DNA of 64,000 nucleotides from Theristus sp. LFF4_11 (GCA_030248135.1 JASANC010005614.1:1-64000), one strand, 5' to 3'; positions 36,976-52,215 are shown, counted from the stretch's first letter. Program-made: numbers and translations. The notes: generated from the letters alone by a model not told the origin.

Positions 36976-37601
36976 GTGGCCAGTTTTATAAAAATTAGGA
37001 GTTGAGGAGTGAGGACTTAGGAGTGAGGGGAAAATTTTGAGGGGTGTAGTTGAGTAGGGGTTTATCGATATAAAAGTGAGTAATGAAGTGAGGAGAAAAT
37101 GTTTGAGTAGTAAATTGAGTAGAAAGCGAAATGTCACGTGTTAAAAATTTCCTCGAGAAAATTTTCTCGACAAAACACTCCTTAATCCGAAACTACTCAG
37201 TTCGCGATGCTCGTTTTTCAGCGGTGAATTTTCCGTCTCACGGTCGCTCTTTCTGCTTGTAAACCAAGTCTGAATGAAAGAAAACCAAAAATTATCGTGT
37301 TTTTTAGCAAAACCAGCGACAAAATTAAGCCAAACAGCCAAAAACATGCTACTCAGATCTTTACAAGTCGAATTTGACTTGTAAGATTTGTTGAGTAGTT
37401 TCGGAATCTTTCGGAGTCTTATAAAACCGAACAAAATTTGAGGAGTAAATTCACTCCCCAAAACACTACTCAAAACCGAAACTCCTCACTCCTCACTACT
37501 CACTACTCATTTTTTATAAAACTCGTTTTCTTCTGAGTGGAGAGAAAAATTGAGTAAAACTCCTCAAATTCTCAACTCCTCACTTTTATAAAACTGGCCA
37601 C
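36976..37601. mobile_element. Inverted-repeat element with GTGGCCAGTTTTATAAAA ends
   Basis: The 18-bp terminus gtggccagttttataaaa is exactly inverted at 37584-37601. The inner arms are runs of ggagtgagga-type repeats, complementary on the two sides, around a core of about 350 bp. It has no coding capacity. Confidence 0.8.
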
Positions 37602-38040
37602 AGACGTAATCCAAATGTGAGTTGAAAAATAGCACCAAAACAGTTATTCGTGCGTTTCGTCAACAAATTGATTATTTGCGCAGCAACGAACAATTCGGTT
37701 GTGGCATGCGAAAAACGGGCTCTAGTCGGCCAATCTCGTCATTATCAACAGAAAATCAGCAATTGTCATTTTTAAAAGAAAAGAAACAAAAATTCACAGC
37801 AGAAAGCTGAAACATCTCCTTAAACGCTGAGTAATGGAGTGCGCTAAGCGCAGCGTACTGTATTTGGTGCGAAATTTCTTATGTTTGGTGCGTTTTCATT
37901 ATTTCGTTTCGCATTCATTATAGGGTGGAATAATTTGTCTGGAATTTTAACACAACAAATAAAAAGTTATGTGCGATGTATGCCATACATTATTCATTAT
38001 TCAAAATTTGCCGATAGTAAATGATTTAATGAATAATAAA

Positions 38041-38524
38041 CGATTCTTCACAAGTACGTAGTGCAACATGCAGGTTTCTGGTGGCCTATGGTTGAAATGC
38101 GGAAAAGACATGATACAATTTTGACGTACTGCATATACAAACAAAACAAATGAACCGCAAGTTTATTTTTAGTTTCAGAAGTTTGTTTTGGTGCAGTGCA
38201 CCACATGTGGAAATTTACAAGTAGATTTCAGTACCTTCTTGCCAGTGTACATGCTTTTTGTCACTTTCAATGCTCATGTCATGAGGTATCACAAAATGCA
38301 AGGTTGGTGTGGTCAAGGTGTGTTCTGAGCACATAATTTTTTTTGCAACTTGTGTAACTTGTTTTAAACAAGCCCAATTTTTTTGTTTACATTATTCATT
38401 CGTCACCAATAGTACTATTTGAATAATGGGCACATTACTCATTATTCAAAATAGCATTATACAAATAATTGAACAATCCCATTAGGTATTTATTAGTTGA
38501 CGAATGAATAATCAGCCAATAGTA
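38041..38524. mobile_element. Repeat element R (copy 1, left of the Helitron)
   Basis: The segment from gtgcaacatgcaggtttctg through gacgaatgaataatc to ccaatagta matches, in reverse orientation, 45030-45530. It continues after the Helitron at 40424 with taccatctat. Repeated gaataatga/attattcatt motifs near the end are shared with 46440-46598. Confidence 0.7.
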
Positions 38525-40423
38525 TCTATCTATCTATCTATCTATAATACTAAGATAGTAACTGTGTATGTAAGTAAGTCAGGTCCGTTCCGCTACGTTG
38601 ATTGGCTATTAAAATTTACAAATTTGAGCCAATTTTGCTATTTAAGTCATCATCAGCTGAATACTCATACTCCATTTTCTAATGACAATGCAAAGTTCAA
38701 ATCGTCATTCCACATGACTTTAGTCATCATGATGCCTTTTGCTCAAGAGCGACAACCAACAAACGAGACAATCGTAAGAATTGCAAGGACTCCATTGTAG
38801 ACGATGGAGTTTTTTTCACAAAAACAACGAGTTTTTAAAACAATCGCTTGCAAGTTAATCGCTCTTTTCACAAGGTAGACTTTTTATGAAGCCGGTGTTC
38901 ACAAGGAGTATTTAGAAAATCGTTGCTTTTTCCTTCATTTGTTTTTTTATCATAGAAAATGCGTCACTTAGGATATAAAAGCTACATAACAAAACAAAAG
39001 CGACCGTTTTACACAATGGGTACTCAGAAACGTGTTGCTTTTTGTTGCACTCGATCAAAAAGAACTGGCTTAGGTTAGGGTAAGCGGGGAAAAGAAGTAA
39101 ACATGGGAGCTTTAAGTGCTACGGGTGTTCAGTAAAATGTAGAAAATTGTTGCTTTTTCCTTCATTTGTTTTTTAATCATAGAAAATGCATCACTTAGGA
39201 TAGAAAAGCTACATAACAAAACAAAAGCGACCGTTTTACACAATGGGTACTCAGAAACGTGTTGCTTTTTGTTGCACTCGATCAAAAAGAACTGGCTTAG
39301 GTTAGAGTAAGCGGGGAAAAGAAGTAAACATTCAAAACAAAAGCGGGAGCTTTGCTACGGATATTCAGTAAAATGTTGCTGTTTTGTCATTTCCATTCTA
39401 TCAAAAATCCTTGGCTAAGGTGAGGGTTGAAAATAAGAGCAGTAAACATACCACACAAAAGTGGCTGTTTTGCAGCGAATATTCAGAAAAGTTTTGCATT
39501 TTTCGTCATTTAAACTTTAAAAGGCTTGGCTTAGGTGAGCTTTGCTACGGGTATTCAGTAAAATGTTGCTGTTTTGTCATTTCCATTCTATCAAAAATCC
39601 TTGGCTAAGGTTAGGGTTAAAGGTAAGAGTAGTAAACATACCACACAAAAGTGGCCGTTTTGCAGCGAATATTCAGAAATTTTTTGCATTTTTCGTCATT
39701 TAAACTTTAAAAACCTTAGCTTAGGTTAGAGTAAGCGGGAAAAAGAAGATACTTATCAAAACGAAAGTTGGCGTTTCGCAACAATTGTTCAGAAGTGTTG
39801 CCTTTTTGACATTTACACTCTAAAAGGCCTGGCTTAGGTTAGGGTAAGCGGGTAAAAAACCATTACCAAGTCAAAAGCGGGTGCTTTCCAATGGGTATTT
39901 AGAACAGTGTTGCCTATTCAGAAATGACAGCTGCCTGAAGCAGATTGCTTTTCTTAAACCTGTATTTTAAACTGGAACAAAAACTTAAACCGGTATCAGT
40001 TAATTGTTGTTAACCAAACGACATTGTTTTTTTTATAATTTTTTAACAGGAATGGCGATTGAACAACATGTGACGACATTGAAAAGCTAACCAAACAAGA
40101 TTAATTTTAAAACTTTAAGCGGGAATGGCTGTTAATTGATGCTGATCAGAGGAGATTGTTTTTTTGATACTTTAAACGGGAAGGACAGTGGAATGCAACT
40201 GATTAGAAAAGAATGAAAGGACAAATAAGCGACATTGAAAAGCTAATAAATGCGAGAATTGATTTTGATACTTTAATAGGGAATGGCAGTTGTTTGTTGC
40301 TGATTAAAAAGGTTGTGGATTTTGAGTCCGCGTCGTTGGCAAGGTCAAAAGGGGAAAACCAACTCAAAAATAATAGTTGTATTTATCAGCTAACCGTGCC
40401 GTAGGCACGGGTCAATTTGCTAG
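38525..40423 (+). mobile_element. Non-autonomous Helitron
   Basis: The element starts TCTATCTATC after an A. It ends with the hairpin ccgtgcc-gta-ggcacgg, then gtcaatttgCTAG before a T. These are the 5'-TC, 3' hairpin and CTRR hallmarks, with insertion between A and T. A paralogous uninterrupted site (ccaatagta|taccatctat) exists on the minus strand at about 45030-45050. The interior has a tandem array (about 38870-39900) of 130-180-bp units, each with ggcttaggttagggtaagcg. No Rep/helicase gene is present. Confidence 0.88.
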
Positions 40424-40502
40424 TACCATCTATGATGTATGGTTAATATTTTTTGCCCAAACCATCCAGTCATTAGCGATTTCTTTGGATCACCCAGTGT
40501 AT

Positions 40503-40977
40503 ACCGTATTGCCCCCAATAAACCCCCATGGGGGATTAATACGTCAGCGACTTTTAGGGGGGGATTATTGGTGGGGGGGGGGATTATTGGTGGGGGGGGG
40601 TTATTTACAAAAAATTGGTTTGGGGTGGGGTGGGGGTTTGTTGAAAAATGGCAAAAATACCTTGCATGGCAGGCAAGAAAGTCCCAGAAACTTCTATCTG
40701 ATACTTTTCACAGAGATTTCCTTTTGTAACAGCCTTTTGTAATGAAATTACCATTAACTCATCCCTTTGGGGCCTTTGGTAGCACAATTTCACCAATGTC
40801 ACTGCATTCAGCCACTGAATTCGCTGGGTATGTGTTTCAAACAGGTTTCCAATTAACCCCCATGGGGGATTATTTGTGGGGGGGGGATTATTCGGAAACT
40901 TGTCGGGGGGTGGGGGTTTATTAGTGGGGGGGATTAATGGAGGGGGGTTTAATGGGGGTAATACGGTAGTATAGATA
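40503..40977. mobile_element. G/C-rich MITE with ACCGTATTRCC ends (copy 1)
   Basis: Begins taccgtattgcccccaataa and ends taatgggggtaatacggta. The flanking blocks are homopolymer-rich g-runs. The internal part is related, in inverted orientation, to the neighbouring copy at 41020-41457. Confidence 0.7.
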
Positions 40978-41019
40978 TTAGTTTGGATTTTTTAACTTTA
41001 CCCATTTTTTGTTGAAGTT

Positions 41020-41457
41020 TACCGTATTACCTCTATTAACCCCCCCCCCCCAAATTAAACCCCCCCCCAAAATAAACCCCCACGCCCTCGACAAGTTTCC
41101 AAATAATCCCCCCCCCCAAAATAATCCCCCATGGGGGATTATTGGAAACCTGTTTGAAACACATACCCAGCGAATTCAGTGGCTGGTTGCAGTGAAAATG
41201 ATGAAATTGTGCTACCAAAGGCCCCAAATGGATGAGTTAATGGTAATTTCATTACAAAAGGCTGTTGTAAAAGGAAATTTCTATGTAGAGTAGAAGTTTC
41301 TGCGACTTCCTTCCTGCCATGGAAGGTATTTTTGCCATTTTGCCCACCCCTAAAAATGGTTTCCAAATAAACCCCCCCCCCTCCCAAATAAACCCCCACC
41401 CCCAGAAGTCGCTGAAGAAATAAACCCCCATGGGGGTTTATTAGAGGTAATACGGTA
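41020..41457. mobile_element. G/C-rich MITE with ACCGTATTRCC ends (copy 2)
   Basis: Begins taccgtattacctctattaa and ends tttattagaggtaatacggt, with c-runs internal to both ends. Head-to-head with copy 1 across about 40 bp. Confidence 0.7.
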
Positions 41458-41726
41458 TTCTTATTCCAGAGTTGCGCTCCGCGTGTTCGTAATTTAGCGT
41501 AAAAAAGTAAAAAAGTGGGGGAAAACAGAAATAACTTTCACAGTTGCTCACCACTAGGCAGTAGTTTTTCAAAACTCGTGTCCTGATATTCGTGAACATC
41601 ACATAGCACCAATTTGTTTGTTCGATGTTTATCCGGGTGGAACGGATCGTTGTATATTGCCTTAATAATGAAGCAAGTTTCTGATCTGAGACAAAGGAGC
41701 GCTTGAAAGAAATACAGGCGCACTGT

Positions 41727-41875
41727 AAATTATATGGAATCAGCTAATTGGTTGGTGGTCACATGATACATACTTTCTGTGCAGGCATTGCTGTGAAGTG
41801 TCGGAGTCTGTCCAGCACAGAAAGCATGCATCACAAGACCACCAACCAATCAGTTGTTTCCCTATAATTTCGAGT
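41727..41875. mobile_element. Palindromic MITE (family 2, second full copy)
   Basis: The left arm (ttggttggtggtcacatgat...ctttctgtgc) is inverted as gcacagaaagcatgcatcac...accaaccaatcag on the right. Same family as 20206-20363. Confidence 0.75.
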
Positions 41876-42326
41876 TCGACTGCAGAAAAAAACTTCAACA
41901 ACAACCTCACAAAATTATTGAGAAATTTTAAATTTTTATCTCGAAATATTTTAGAACACATGTGCCGTCAATCTGTTAGATAACTATTGTTACTCAACAT
42001 CTTGTTTAGATTTTGTTGTTCTTTTCTCCCCATGTAAAAACACTATGTAGTGGCACCTGCCGGAGTAATTCCTCTGAACACAAACTTGCGGTTTTATTAT
42101 GCGACTGGAGTTGCTGACGTCAGTAGTCATGTTGCAACCGAGACCACAGGTGCTCCAATTTGGCAGATCACTCGCTTCCAAGGGAACTTTAGCCATGCAG
42201 CGCATCTTCGTTTTCAAAGCCCTTCTATGGCCGTCAATCCAAACGAACGTCACCAGAGACTTCATGGTGAATAAGAGTTATTTATTTATATATTAGTTGT
42301 TTCATCAAAAACTCATATTTGAAATA

Positions 42327-42468
42327 TACAGGGTGTCCCAAAAAACATAACAAAAGTAAATTGCTCGTGCGGCCGACTGGTTGCACGTGAAGCCGTGATA
42401 TTTAAAACATTTTTACAACTAAGAAACACATTTTGTTTTGTTTTTTTGTTTTTTGGAACACCGTGTAT
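42327..42468. mobile_element. Tc1/mariner-like MITE
   Basis: The ends tacagggtgtcccaaaaaac and gttttttggaacaccgtgta are inverted repeats with TA at the borders, typical of mariner-derived MITEs. About 140 bp and non-coding. Confidence 0.75.
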
Positions 42469-42505
42469 TATTCTTTATGCTTTGAATTACCCAATCGTGA
42501 CAAAC

Positions 42506-42786
42506 TACGGAATGGTCGATTAAACGTGGCAGTTTTTTCAGGCAGCAAGTAGCGCGCGAAATTTGAATGAAAGAAAAAGTTCAGAAACCCCAATTGTGTG
42601 TTTTTTAAACTAATTGATTCTTCGTGCCTGTTCATTCTTTCTCCTTTGCAAACACGATTGGGATACCAATCGGATAATTCCGGAATTATCTTGGCATTCT
42701 TGAAAAAGAGAACTTCTATCAGATAAGTTGCTTTGAGTGAAAATATCTAGATACAAGGACTGCCTTTTTTATTCGGCCATTCCGTA
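42506..42786. mobile_element. MITE family 3 (copy 1)
   Basis: Starts tacggaatggtcgattaaac and ends ttcggccattccgta. Shares a ggcagttttttcagg...gcgcgcgaaatttgaatgaa interior with copies at 49944-50233 and 58495-58756. Confidence 0.8.
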
Positions 42787-43033
42787 CCAAGGAGGACGGG
42801 CGCAGGAGTGGTGGCGACGACTTTGAAGCGCTGCAGAGCGCCCACTGTTCACCCAATTGATACATACAAAAGTACAGCTGAGATGTCTGCTAATTTTCGT
42901 TATGAAATCAAATGGTACGTCACCTATATACAAAGCCTAAAACGAAAAAACCATTTACACCTTTTTTACAGTGCAATTTTTGCTTGTTAACAGTGGCTAT
43001 TTTTTACTCTCAAACACATAAAACTGATATATA

Positions 43034-43230
43034 CAGGGTGTTTCAGAAGTAGTGGGTAGGTGTTTGAAGCGTTATTTCTCGAGTTGTGTTGAAACCATAT
43101 TCAATGAAATTTAAATCTGTTGTTCAGGAAAGTGCAGCTTAGATTTGTGCAAAATTTCAGAAAAATTCATTCACCTGCACACGAGTGACAGAGCAAAACA
43201 CACAAAAACATTGATTTCAGCACGCAACTG
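43034..43230. mobile_element. Truncated family-1 MITE
   Basis: Begins acagggtgtttcagaagtag and matches 478-680 through ttgatttcagcacgcaact, then diverges without a second terminal repeat. Confidence 0.6.
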
Positions 43231-44420
43231 GGGGTTCTTGTTTGGCACCGTTGTGAAACATGAGCTTGTATGCGGTCGAATCGTTGCTTGCTTAAATCCG
43301 AAATTTTTTTACCTGATTTTTGTATTTTACACATTTACCGGTTTTGGAACGTGCTAAATAAACCAACGTACATGCGCGAAAAGGCCGCTTTGGCTGTGAC
43401 GGAAGCGATGCATTGAGGCTCATGGTGAACCACCACCAAAACCACCACTACCATTTCGTGGCCACTACTTCTGCGCCACCCTGCAATATAATACCTGTTC
43501 CGGCTCAGGCAATGCTGCATACCGTTGCGCGACAGTTTTCCACGATGTTGGCACATCCGCTGAGACGGTATGTGAGAACGACATGGTATTATTTTGAAAA
43601 GATTTGTTGATATTGTATTTGGTATTTTGGTGATGTTGGTATTTTCTAAAAAAAGTTAATTTTGGGTTTTCAATTTACTTTGGTTACATATGCGGTTATC
43701 GTGATTAATTTTACGAACTAGTTTGTTTGCGCGTCACTTAGAATTGGAATTAACTGACATAGACATCACAGTTGGAAAATTGACTGCTTGACAGGTTTGA
43801 CATAAACTGACACAATGAAAATGAAATGGAAATTGAAACTAACAAACACCACATGCTGATTTCTACATTTAGATGTGATTTTATTTTACCATTGCTGGTC
43901 ATTTGAAAAGACAAGTTTGGTCGCTGAAAAAGCTGGTTGCACCAACATCACGCAACAGAAGTCAAGCTGACAATCTAACAAACAGAAAGAAATAAACTGC
44001 AGCACCTACAAGTAGCATCATATATTTTTTTAAGAAAAATGTGCAGAACAGTAGCAGTCGTTCGTTCCAAGCTTGCTTAAATTGCAAACACACTGCACTA
44101 AAACCTCACGTCTTGATTCAGCGCTTTTTTGTAAATCCAAGGAAAAAACTCGAAACTGTCTATCATACGCACTTGATAAAAGGCGCAGACATAAACATAC
44201 CACACAGATAGCATAAACAGCGAAGCGTGCTTTCTAGCTGGGATTAAGCTCAGCATTGCGTGTACGGACTTGTATATTATTAGTTAACAACGTTTGATGC
44301 TCGAATGAAAAAGCTAACACAACTAGGATTTTGTATGCGCTACAATGACACATTGTATTCGCATGGCAAAAATACAAAAAGTACATAATATAATTTTGCT
44401 GACGCAAAAGCACACACCAA
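43231..44420. other. Intergenic, no supported gene
   Basis: AT-rich. Short frames on both strands show no family signal. Confidence 0.4.
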
Positions 44421-44427
44421 TATGTAC

Positions 44428-45545
<1,118 letters not shown>

Positions 45546-45639
45546 TCGTAATAGCTGTGCAAAATTCAACACATTTTTTGAAATTCTGAGTGCATTTTAG
45601 TTTAGAAAAGTGAAAGAATCGTTCAATTTGGTCTTATAT

Positions 45640-47105
<1,466 letters not shown>

Positions 47106-47436
47106 GTGAACATTATGATAACGTGTGTTTGGCTCATGCCTGTTCACTTCTTTTGTCACAACTACAGTATGGCAAGAATTCAGACACCACTGGAGTCACT
47201 CCAGTAAGCCGTTTGCCAAAAACAGCTACCGGACTGCAATTCAATCATTTTCATTTTCCAAAAGCAAAAACAAATAAAAAAGCACTGTACAGTGTGTCAT
47301 GCATATTGCTGTGTTCATCATAAAAAACAAAGCTAGCATATGTTGGGGACAGACGCACTATAAAAGCACGCATATATCTAGATACCACCACACACCCACG
47401 AGCGCACAAGGGTTTTTCCTAACCTTTGCTCGCCAC

Positions 47437-47585
47437 TGTAGGTTCGCTGATGTTTTACCCAGATCATAAGATCTGTCTGTGGTAAGACACCTTCGGCAGT
47501 TCTGCCTGATGGTCGTCGCACTGACGAGCCAGAGGACACCGCGGTATGCGTCTACCTGGCGAAACCGCAAACAGCGAACTTCATG
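47437..47585 (+). repeat. Dispersed structured repeat (family S, copy 2)
   Basis: Shares ttcgctgatgttt, the ctgacgagccag...ctggcgaaaccgc core and ccgcggtatgcgt with copy 1 at 22186-22360. Confidence 0.55.
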
Positions 47586-47791
47586 TATTGCGTATTCATT
47601 GACAGCGGACATTTGTTTGCTTAACCGGTTATTTACACACAACCAAAAATTCCTACCGTAAACACTTGTGTATAATTAATAAAAAAATAAAATACAAGTG
47701 TAAGCAACCTAATATTAATTTTTAACCAATGAAGTGTTCAAGTGAACTAATCGCAATTCACCTTTAAAAACGAGAGACGCTTCTAAAATAA

Positions 47792-48029
47792 ATACTGGGG
47801 ATTTACTCAAACGTGTCCGAACTAAAATGATGTCATTTGGTTTAAAAACGCCCGTTTGTCAAAGTACAGGCACTGAAATTTCTGTTTGGCGTGACTGATT
47901 CGACATTCACCATTTGTTTACGTGAAGAAATCGGCTAAACGGAAAGTCATGGTTTGCTGTGAACGGCAAGCGCATGCTTTGCAGATCATGACGTCATTTC
48001 AGTGGGACACGTTTAAAAAATAGATCATA
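47792..48029. mobile_element. MITE, ACGTGTCC family (copy 3, inverted)
   Basis: The reverse complement matches 17553-17793 throughout, with both ends present (tcaaacgtgtccgaactaaa and tttcagtgggacacgttta). Confidence 0.8.
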
Positions 48030-48724
48030 CATAGATTTATCTAGATAGGAAAAAATTAAAGACTGGATGTGAATAAACCGTCTGACATTTTTTATTAAAA
48101 ATTCATGTTTCCTGTCCAAATCTTCCAAGACGACAACTTTTATCGATCCACCGTCAAATTCTTGACTACCCCTGTACCCCTCGTCGTCGTTGCAGTGGTC
48201 GTAGTGTTTCTGTTTTTAGTGCACACAAGTATTGATGTTCATGCATTTTTCATGCGTTCATTCTGATTTTTCTGTTGCTTTTTAAACAAAAACCCGACTA
48301 CGACGTCTCGTCTCGATTGATCTTTCTCAACGACGTCACCCAGAAAAGAACAAAAAGGTTTGGCGTGTTTTCAACATATTTTTGACTGAGATTGGATGTT
48401 AGGCTTTTGGCTTTTGTCGCACTCGCAACTCGCCTTCAACTGTTTATACGAAGCAAAAAATTGAGCAAAACAAAAATGGCAACGGGAGCGGGCTTATAAA
48501 AAGCGGATTATTAATAAAAATTTGACTATTTTCGGTTCCAGCTCGTGAACACTCCGCCTACTTTTGGAGAAACCTATAAATGAAACACGACACAAAATGC
48601 AAGATTACGGTAGTTACTCTGAACAAACACGAAACAACATGTTTGATTTATTTTCCGATGATTAAAAAGATTTCGTGTCCGTTCTCGAGGCCATTTCCAA
48701 AACTACACATGTCGATTGCTACCA

Positions 48725-48840
48725 GCAGTGCGAGCACTGTTTCTTGCGGTTTCGCCTGCTAATCGTCTACCGCTCGTCAGTACGACAAGTCCCGGGCTGT
48801 TGCACTGAGTTGAGCAGTTGTACCATGTCGATATTGAGTT
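48725..48840 (-). repeat. Dispersed structured repeat (family S, copy 3)
   Basis: On the minus strand it reads cccgggacttgtcgtactga, then cgagcggtagacg...caggcgaaaccgc, closely matching copy 1 but lacking one arm of the pairing segment. Confidence 0.5.
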
Positions 48841-48893
48841 GCAATGGGGTGCAATGACAGCCGTTCACAACGTTGCACTGAACAGTTCCATAG

Positions 48894-51800
48894 AAGCAAC
48901 GACGACGATGACAACATCACGCTGGACGCTTCGCGTGGGCATGCTCGAAAGTGCCCCGTTCATCAACCGATGCAGCATCGAGAACGACACTTTGCTCCCG
49001 ATCGTCGGTGTCTGTGAACGTCCCGGCTTGGCCGCTGAGTCGCTTGGACTTCTACTGCAATTTTTGAAGGTCCGTATGTTTGTAAAAAGGTATCCTTGAC
49101 GGTCAGACCAAACGCGCGTGTCTTTGTTTGCATGTAACTGAACTGACAGTTGAAAGTTGCTGCAGCAAAATCGTTGTACATATTGCAGAGAGTCCACCCA
49201 GAAGATTTATGTGTTCTCTTTGTAGGTTGACTACAAACTTTACACGGCTCGAGGCTTTGGCGGTTTTGTGAATGGAAGTTGGACGGGCATGTTGGCGATG
49301 CTGCACAGTGCACAAATCGACATCACTGGTCCAGCTTTCTACACCAACAGAGATCGATTGCGCGATTTCACGCCCACTTGGCCGATGTTTTTCTTCGAGA
49401 AACCCCATTTTCTGGCACCAGTTTCAAAAATATTACCTGAATAAATAAAAAAATGTGATTTCTTAAGTTTTGCCCAATGAAATGAACCGAAATCCCCTTT
49501 TCGAAATTGCAATTTTGTTCTAACAACAAAGCAATAAGCCGAGTTTTGTTTTGCCTGAAACTGGTGCCTCCCCATGTGCCCACATCTATGCCGCACATCA
49601 CTAAGTCAGCTATACTCGTTGCAACAATGTTTCAACCAATCGTTTGGGTTTGGTATCTGCTGAGCTTACTTAGCATTGCCGCGGTTTTCTGTTTCTACAT
49701 TCCGTGGACTTCAATGTTTTACGCTAAAGAGACTGATGCTCGCCGTGCACTTCTGACGACTCGAAATCAAGCAGAGCACCGAACGATTTGGATGGTTCGA
49801 GAGTTTTGGTGGCGAATTTTAAGATCAAGCTTGGGAAAGAAAGCACTACTCAACTGTGATCTTTTTGTGCAACGTAGGCGGCGTCATGTTGAATGGATCT
49901 GTGGAAATGCCTTGTATAAGCGACAGAGTAAATGGATTCAATGTACGGTATTGCCGGTTAAACATGGCAGCTTTTTTCAGGGTGCAAGGAGCGCGCGAAT
50001 TTTGAATGAAAGAAAAAAGACGTTCAGAAACTGAATTGTGTGCCAAATTTGACGCGTTTTTTTTAAACTAATGGGTTACCCGCGCTATTCTGTTCATTCT
50101 TTATACCTTGAACACATGATTGGGAATTACGTTGGCTTTTTGGGAATTACGTTGGCTTTTTTGAAAAAGACAACTCCTAGTCTGCGGCTGATCCCGCCTT
50201 GATGGACTGCCTCATTTATTCGGCCATACTGTAGATTGTTCGGCTGATTGCGCCATTCGGTGGCGTCGAGTCCGCCGTGCGGCCGCGCCGTTCGAAGGGC
50301 CTCTCGATGGCATGGCTGCTGTTGGCTGCCACCTCTGGGCTCTTCCATGAGCTGTACAACGCGCTGCTCCGTGGTAGGCTGATGACCCCGCTGCCAAACA
50401 CACCGACATTCACTGCCGATCAGGTTGATCACTTGCTTCCCTGCTCATTCGTTTTCTTCCTCCATTATTCAATGTGAGAAATTCATCTGCTATTCATTTA
50501 GATCATCGAAGCAATTCGATTGAACCAGTTGCAACTGATTATACCGTTCGCGCCAAATTATTTCACTGCAGCGATCGAAAATGCTGAACCGACAAGCAAT
50601 TACTTGTACCGACTGAAGCTGGTCCTCAGAAACAATCCGGCTGTTTTTGAAAATGATGAAGCGAAGATTCGTCGGATGGTCGGCAGTGGCAGCGCAGCCG
50701 CTCTGACATCGCGGTCGGTGTCAGCGATCATTCGTTAACTACTCTCCTAATAAACCAAAAAATTCATTCATTATTGTAGGATGCGTTTGTTAGCAACCTG
50801 CCAAACTATTGGTACAAAACAACATCACTTTGCGCAGAAAAGAAGCCTTATTGATGGAACTACATAGAAGCGCTGGCGTCACTTCACACGGTGTCACTTC
50901 GCTGCGCATTCATGAAGCAAAAACATCGTAGCTTCAAGTGCTAAAGTGACGCCGCGCGAGTGCGTGAATGGGCCTTACAGGCTAAGCTATTCACAGGCTA
51001 ATCCTAGGCTAAGGCTATTTCTAGGCTATTCCAAACAGCTGGTAATGATATACACGTAATCTTCGGAGGCAATGGCTAATGTGTTTGAATTTTTTGGGGT
51101 TTACTAAAAGAGTTGAGTTCGTACATGTTTGAAAGCAGTATGAAGCTTTCAATGCACACAAATTGCATTGTACATATTTGACTGCAGATACGTTGCTGAA
51201 AAAATCGTCTCAGCGTTGGATGCCAATGGTGAGCGTCAGCGCATGCATGCCCACGATGCCCACCATTTTTGTCGCATTGCACTCGTCAGTTTCCCGTTCA
51301 CCAGCGGTCAAAACGGCATCGTGCGCTATGTGAGAGCGTCGTTTCGTTTAAGGGGCCAGTGACAAAGCGAAAAGAACGCAGGCTTGGAAAGCGCTCGACA
51401 CGGTTTTTTATGAAACCAGCATAACATATTTTTTCTGTTGCAACTAAAGCAAACAGAGAGCTAAAATTGATGAGTGTGGTCAAAGTTTCACGATTTTGGG
51501 GATTGTTCGAACCAAAAACCAAGAGTCAACTAAAATTTGTGCTGTTACAATGTAGCTCGGAATTGTTGGAACTGGGACTATAAACAAACAACGCTTGTCG
51601 CATGCTGCAGTTATTTTGAATGAAAGCAAAAAAAAGCGTTTTTTTCCTGAAACTGGCCCCAGAGCAGCACTGGACCGAGCAATCATCCAGAACTTAGTTC
51701 AGTTTCAAGCGCTTGAACAGCGATTTCTATCCTCCGCCAGCCATCAAATGTTGGCCTGCACGAATGACAACGGTCGAAACAAAAATATGCAACCGCTGTC

Positions 51801-51894
51801 GGTGGTGCAAATGTCGGGCAGTGTGCTTGTGTTTGCTCTCGGAACTATGTTGTCTATTGGCGTGCTTTTATTGGAGCTAATTTCAAAAAAATGA
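48894..51894 (+). CDS. Ionotropic glutamate-like receptor (IR/iGluR), divergent
   Basis: A ligand-gated cation-channel subunit in the plasma membrane. Exons: 48894-49069 (ligand-binding S1 start, TLRVGMLESAPFI, then RPGLAAESLGLLLQFLK); 49226 to about 49410 (DYKLYTARGFGGFVNGSWTG, ITGPAFYTNRDRLRDFTPTW with the usual S1 arginine); 49610 to about 49840 (M1, WVWYLLSLLSIAAVFCFYIP, then EFWWRILRSSL); 50235-50423 (pore loop and M3, MAWLLLAATSGL, LYNALLRGRLMTPLP); 50502-50713 and 51188-51337 (S2); 51663-51894 (M4, VLVFALGTMLSIGVLLLELI). The classical SYTANLAAF gate motif is replaced by HELYNALLRGRL. No amino-terminal domain was found upstream, so it may be IR-like, or 5' exons are missing. The 49410 and 49840 donors are not resolved. 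A MITE abuts the pore exon. Confidence 0.85.
49944..50233. mobile_element. MITE family 3 (copy 2) in the receptor's pore intron
   Basis: Starts tacggtattgccggttaaac and ends attcggccatactgta. Includes a 20-bp internal duplication of gggaattacgttggctttt at 50122-50160. The next receptor exon starts within two bases of its right end. Confidence 0.8.
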
Positions 51895-52215
51895 GAAAAT
51901 CAAGTGAGAAAAAAGTTGAAATTGAAAATCATGTTTATTCGATGCCTACTCATAATTAAAAACACGGAAACAAATTTAGCCCTTATCAAACCGCAAAGAA
52001 TCATGAATTTTGAATATGTTATTTGTTTTTCGATATTTCTTCTTTTTGAATATGTTATTCCACACCAAAGTTGAGACAAATACTTGTTTACCAACTTTTA
52101 CCCTTGTATCAAGAACCAGTAAAAAGTGACGAACTACATTGACTTTGGAGGCGAAACGAACCCCTAGCCATCAAGCTTAAAGTGGTAAATACACTTTTTT
52201 ATGTAAAGCTAAAAA
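51895..52215. other. Receptor 3' flank, no gene seen
   Basis: AT-rich sequence between the receptor stop codon and the satellite. No gene was seen. Confidence 0.4.
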
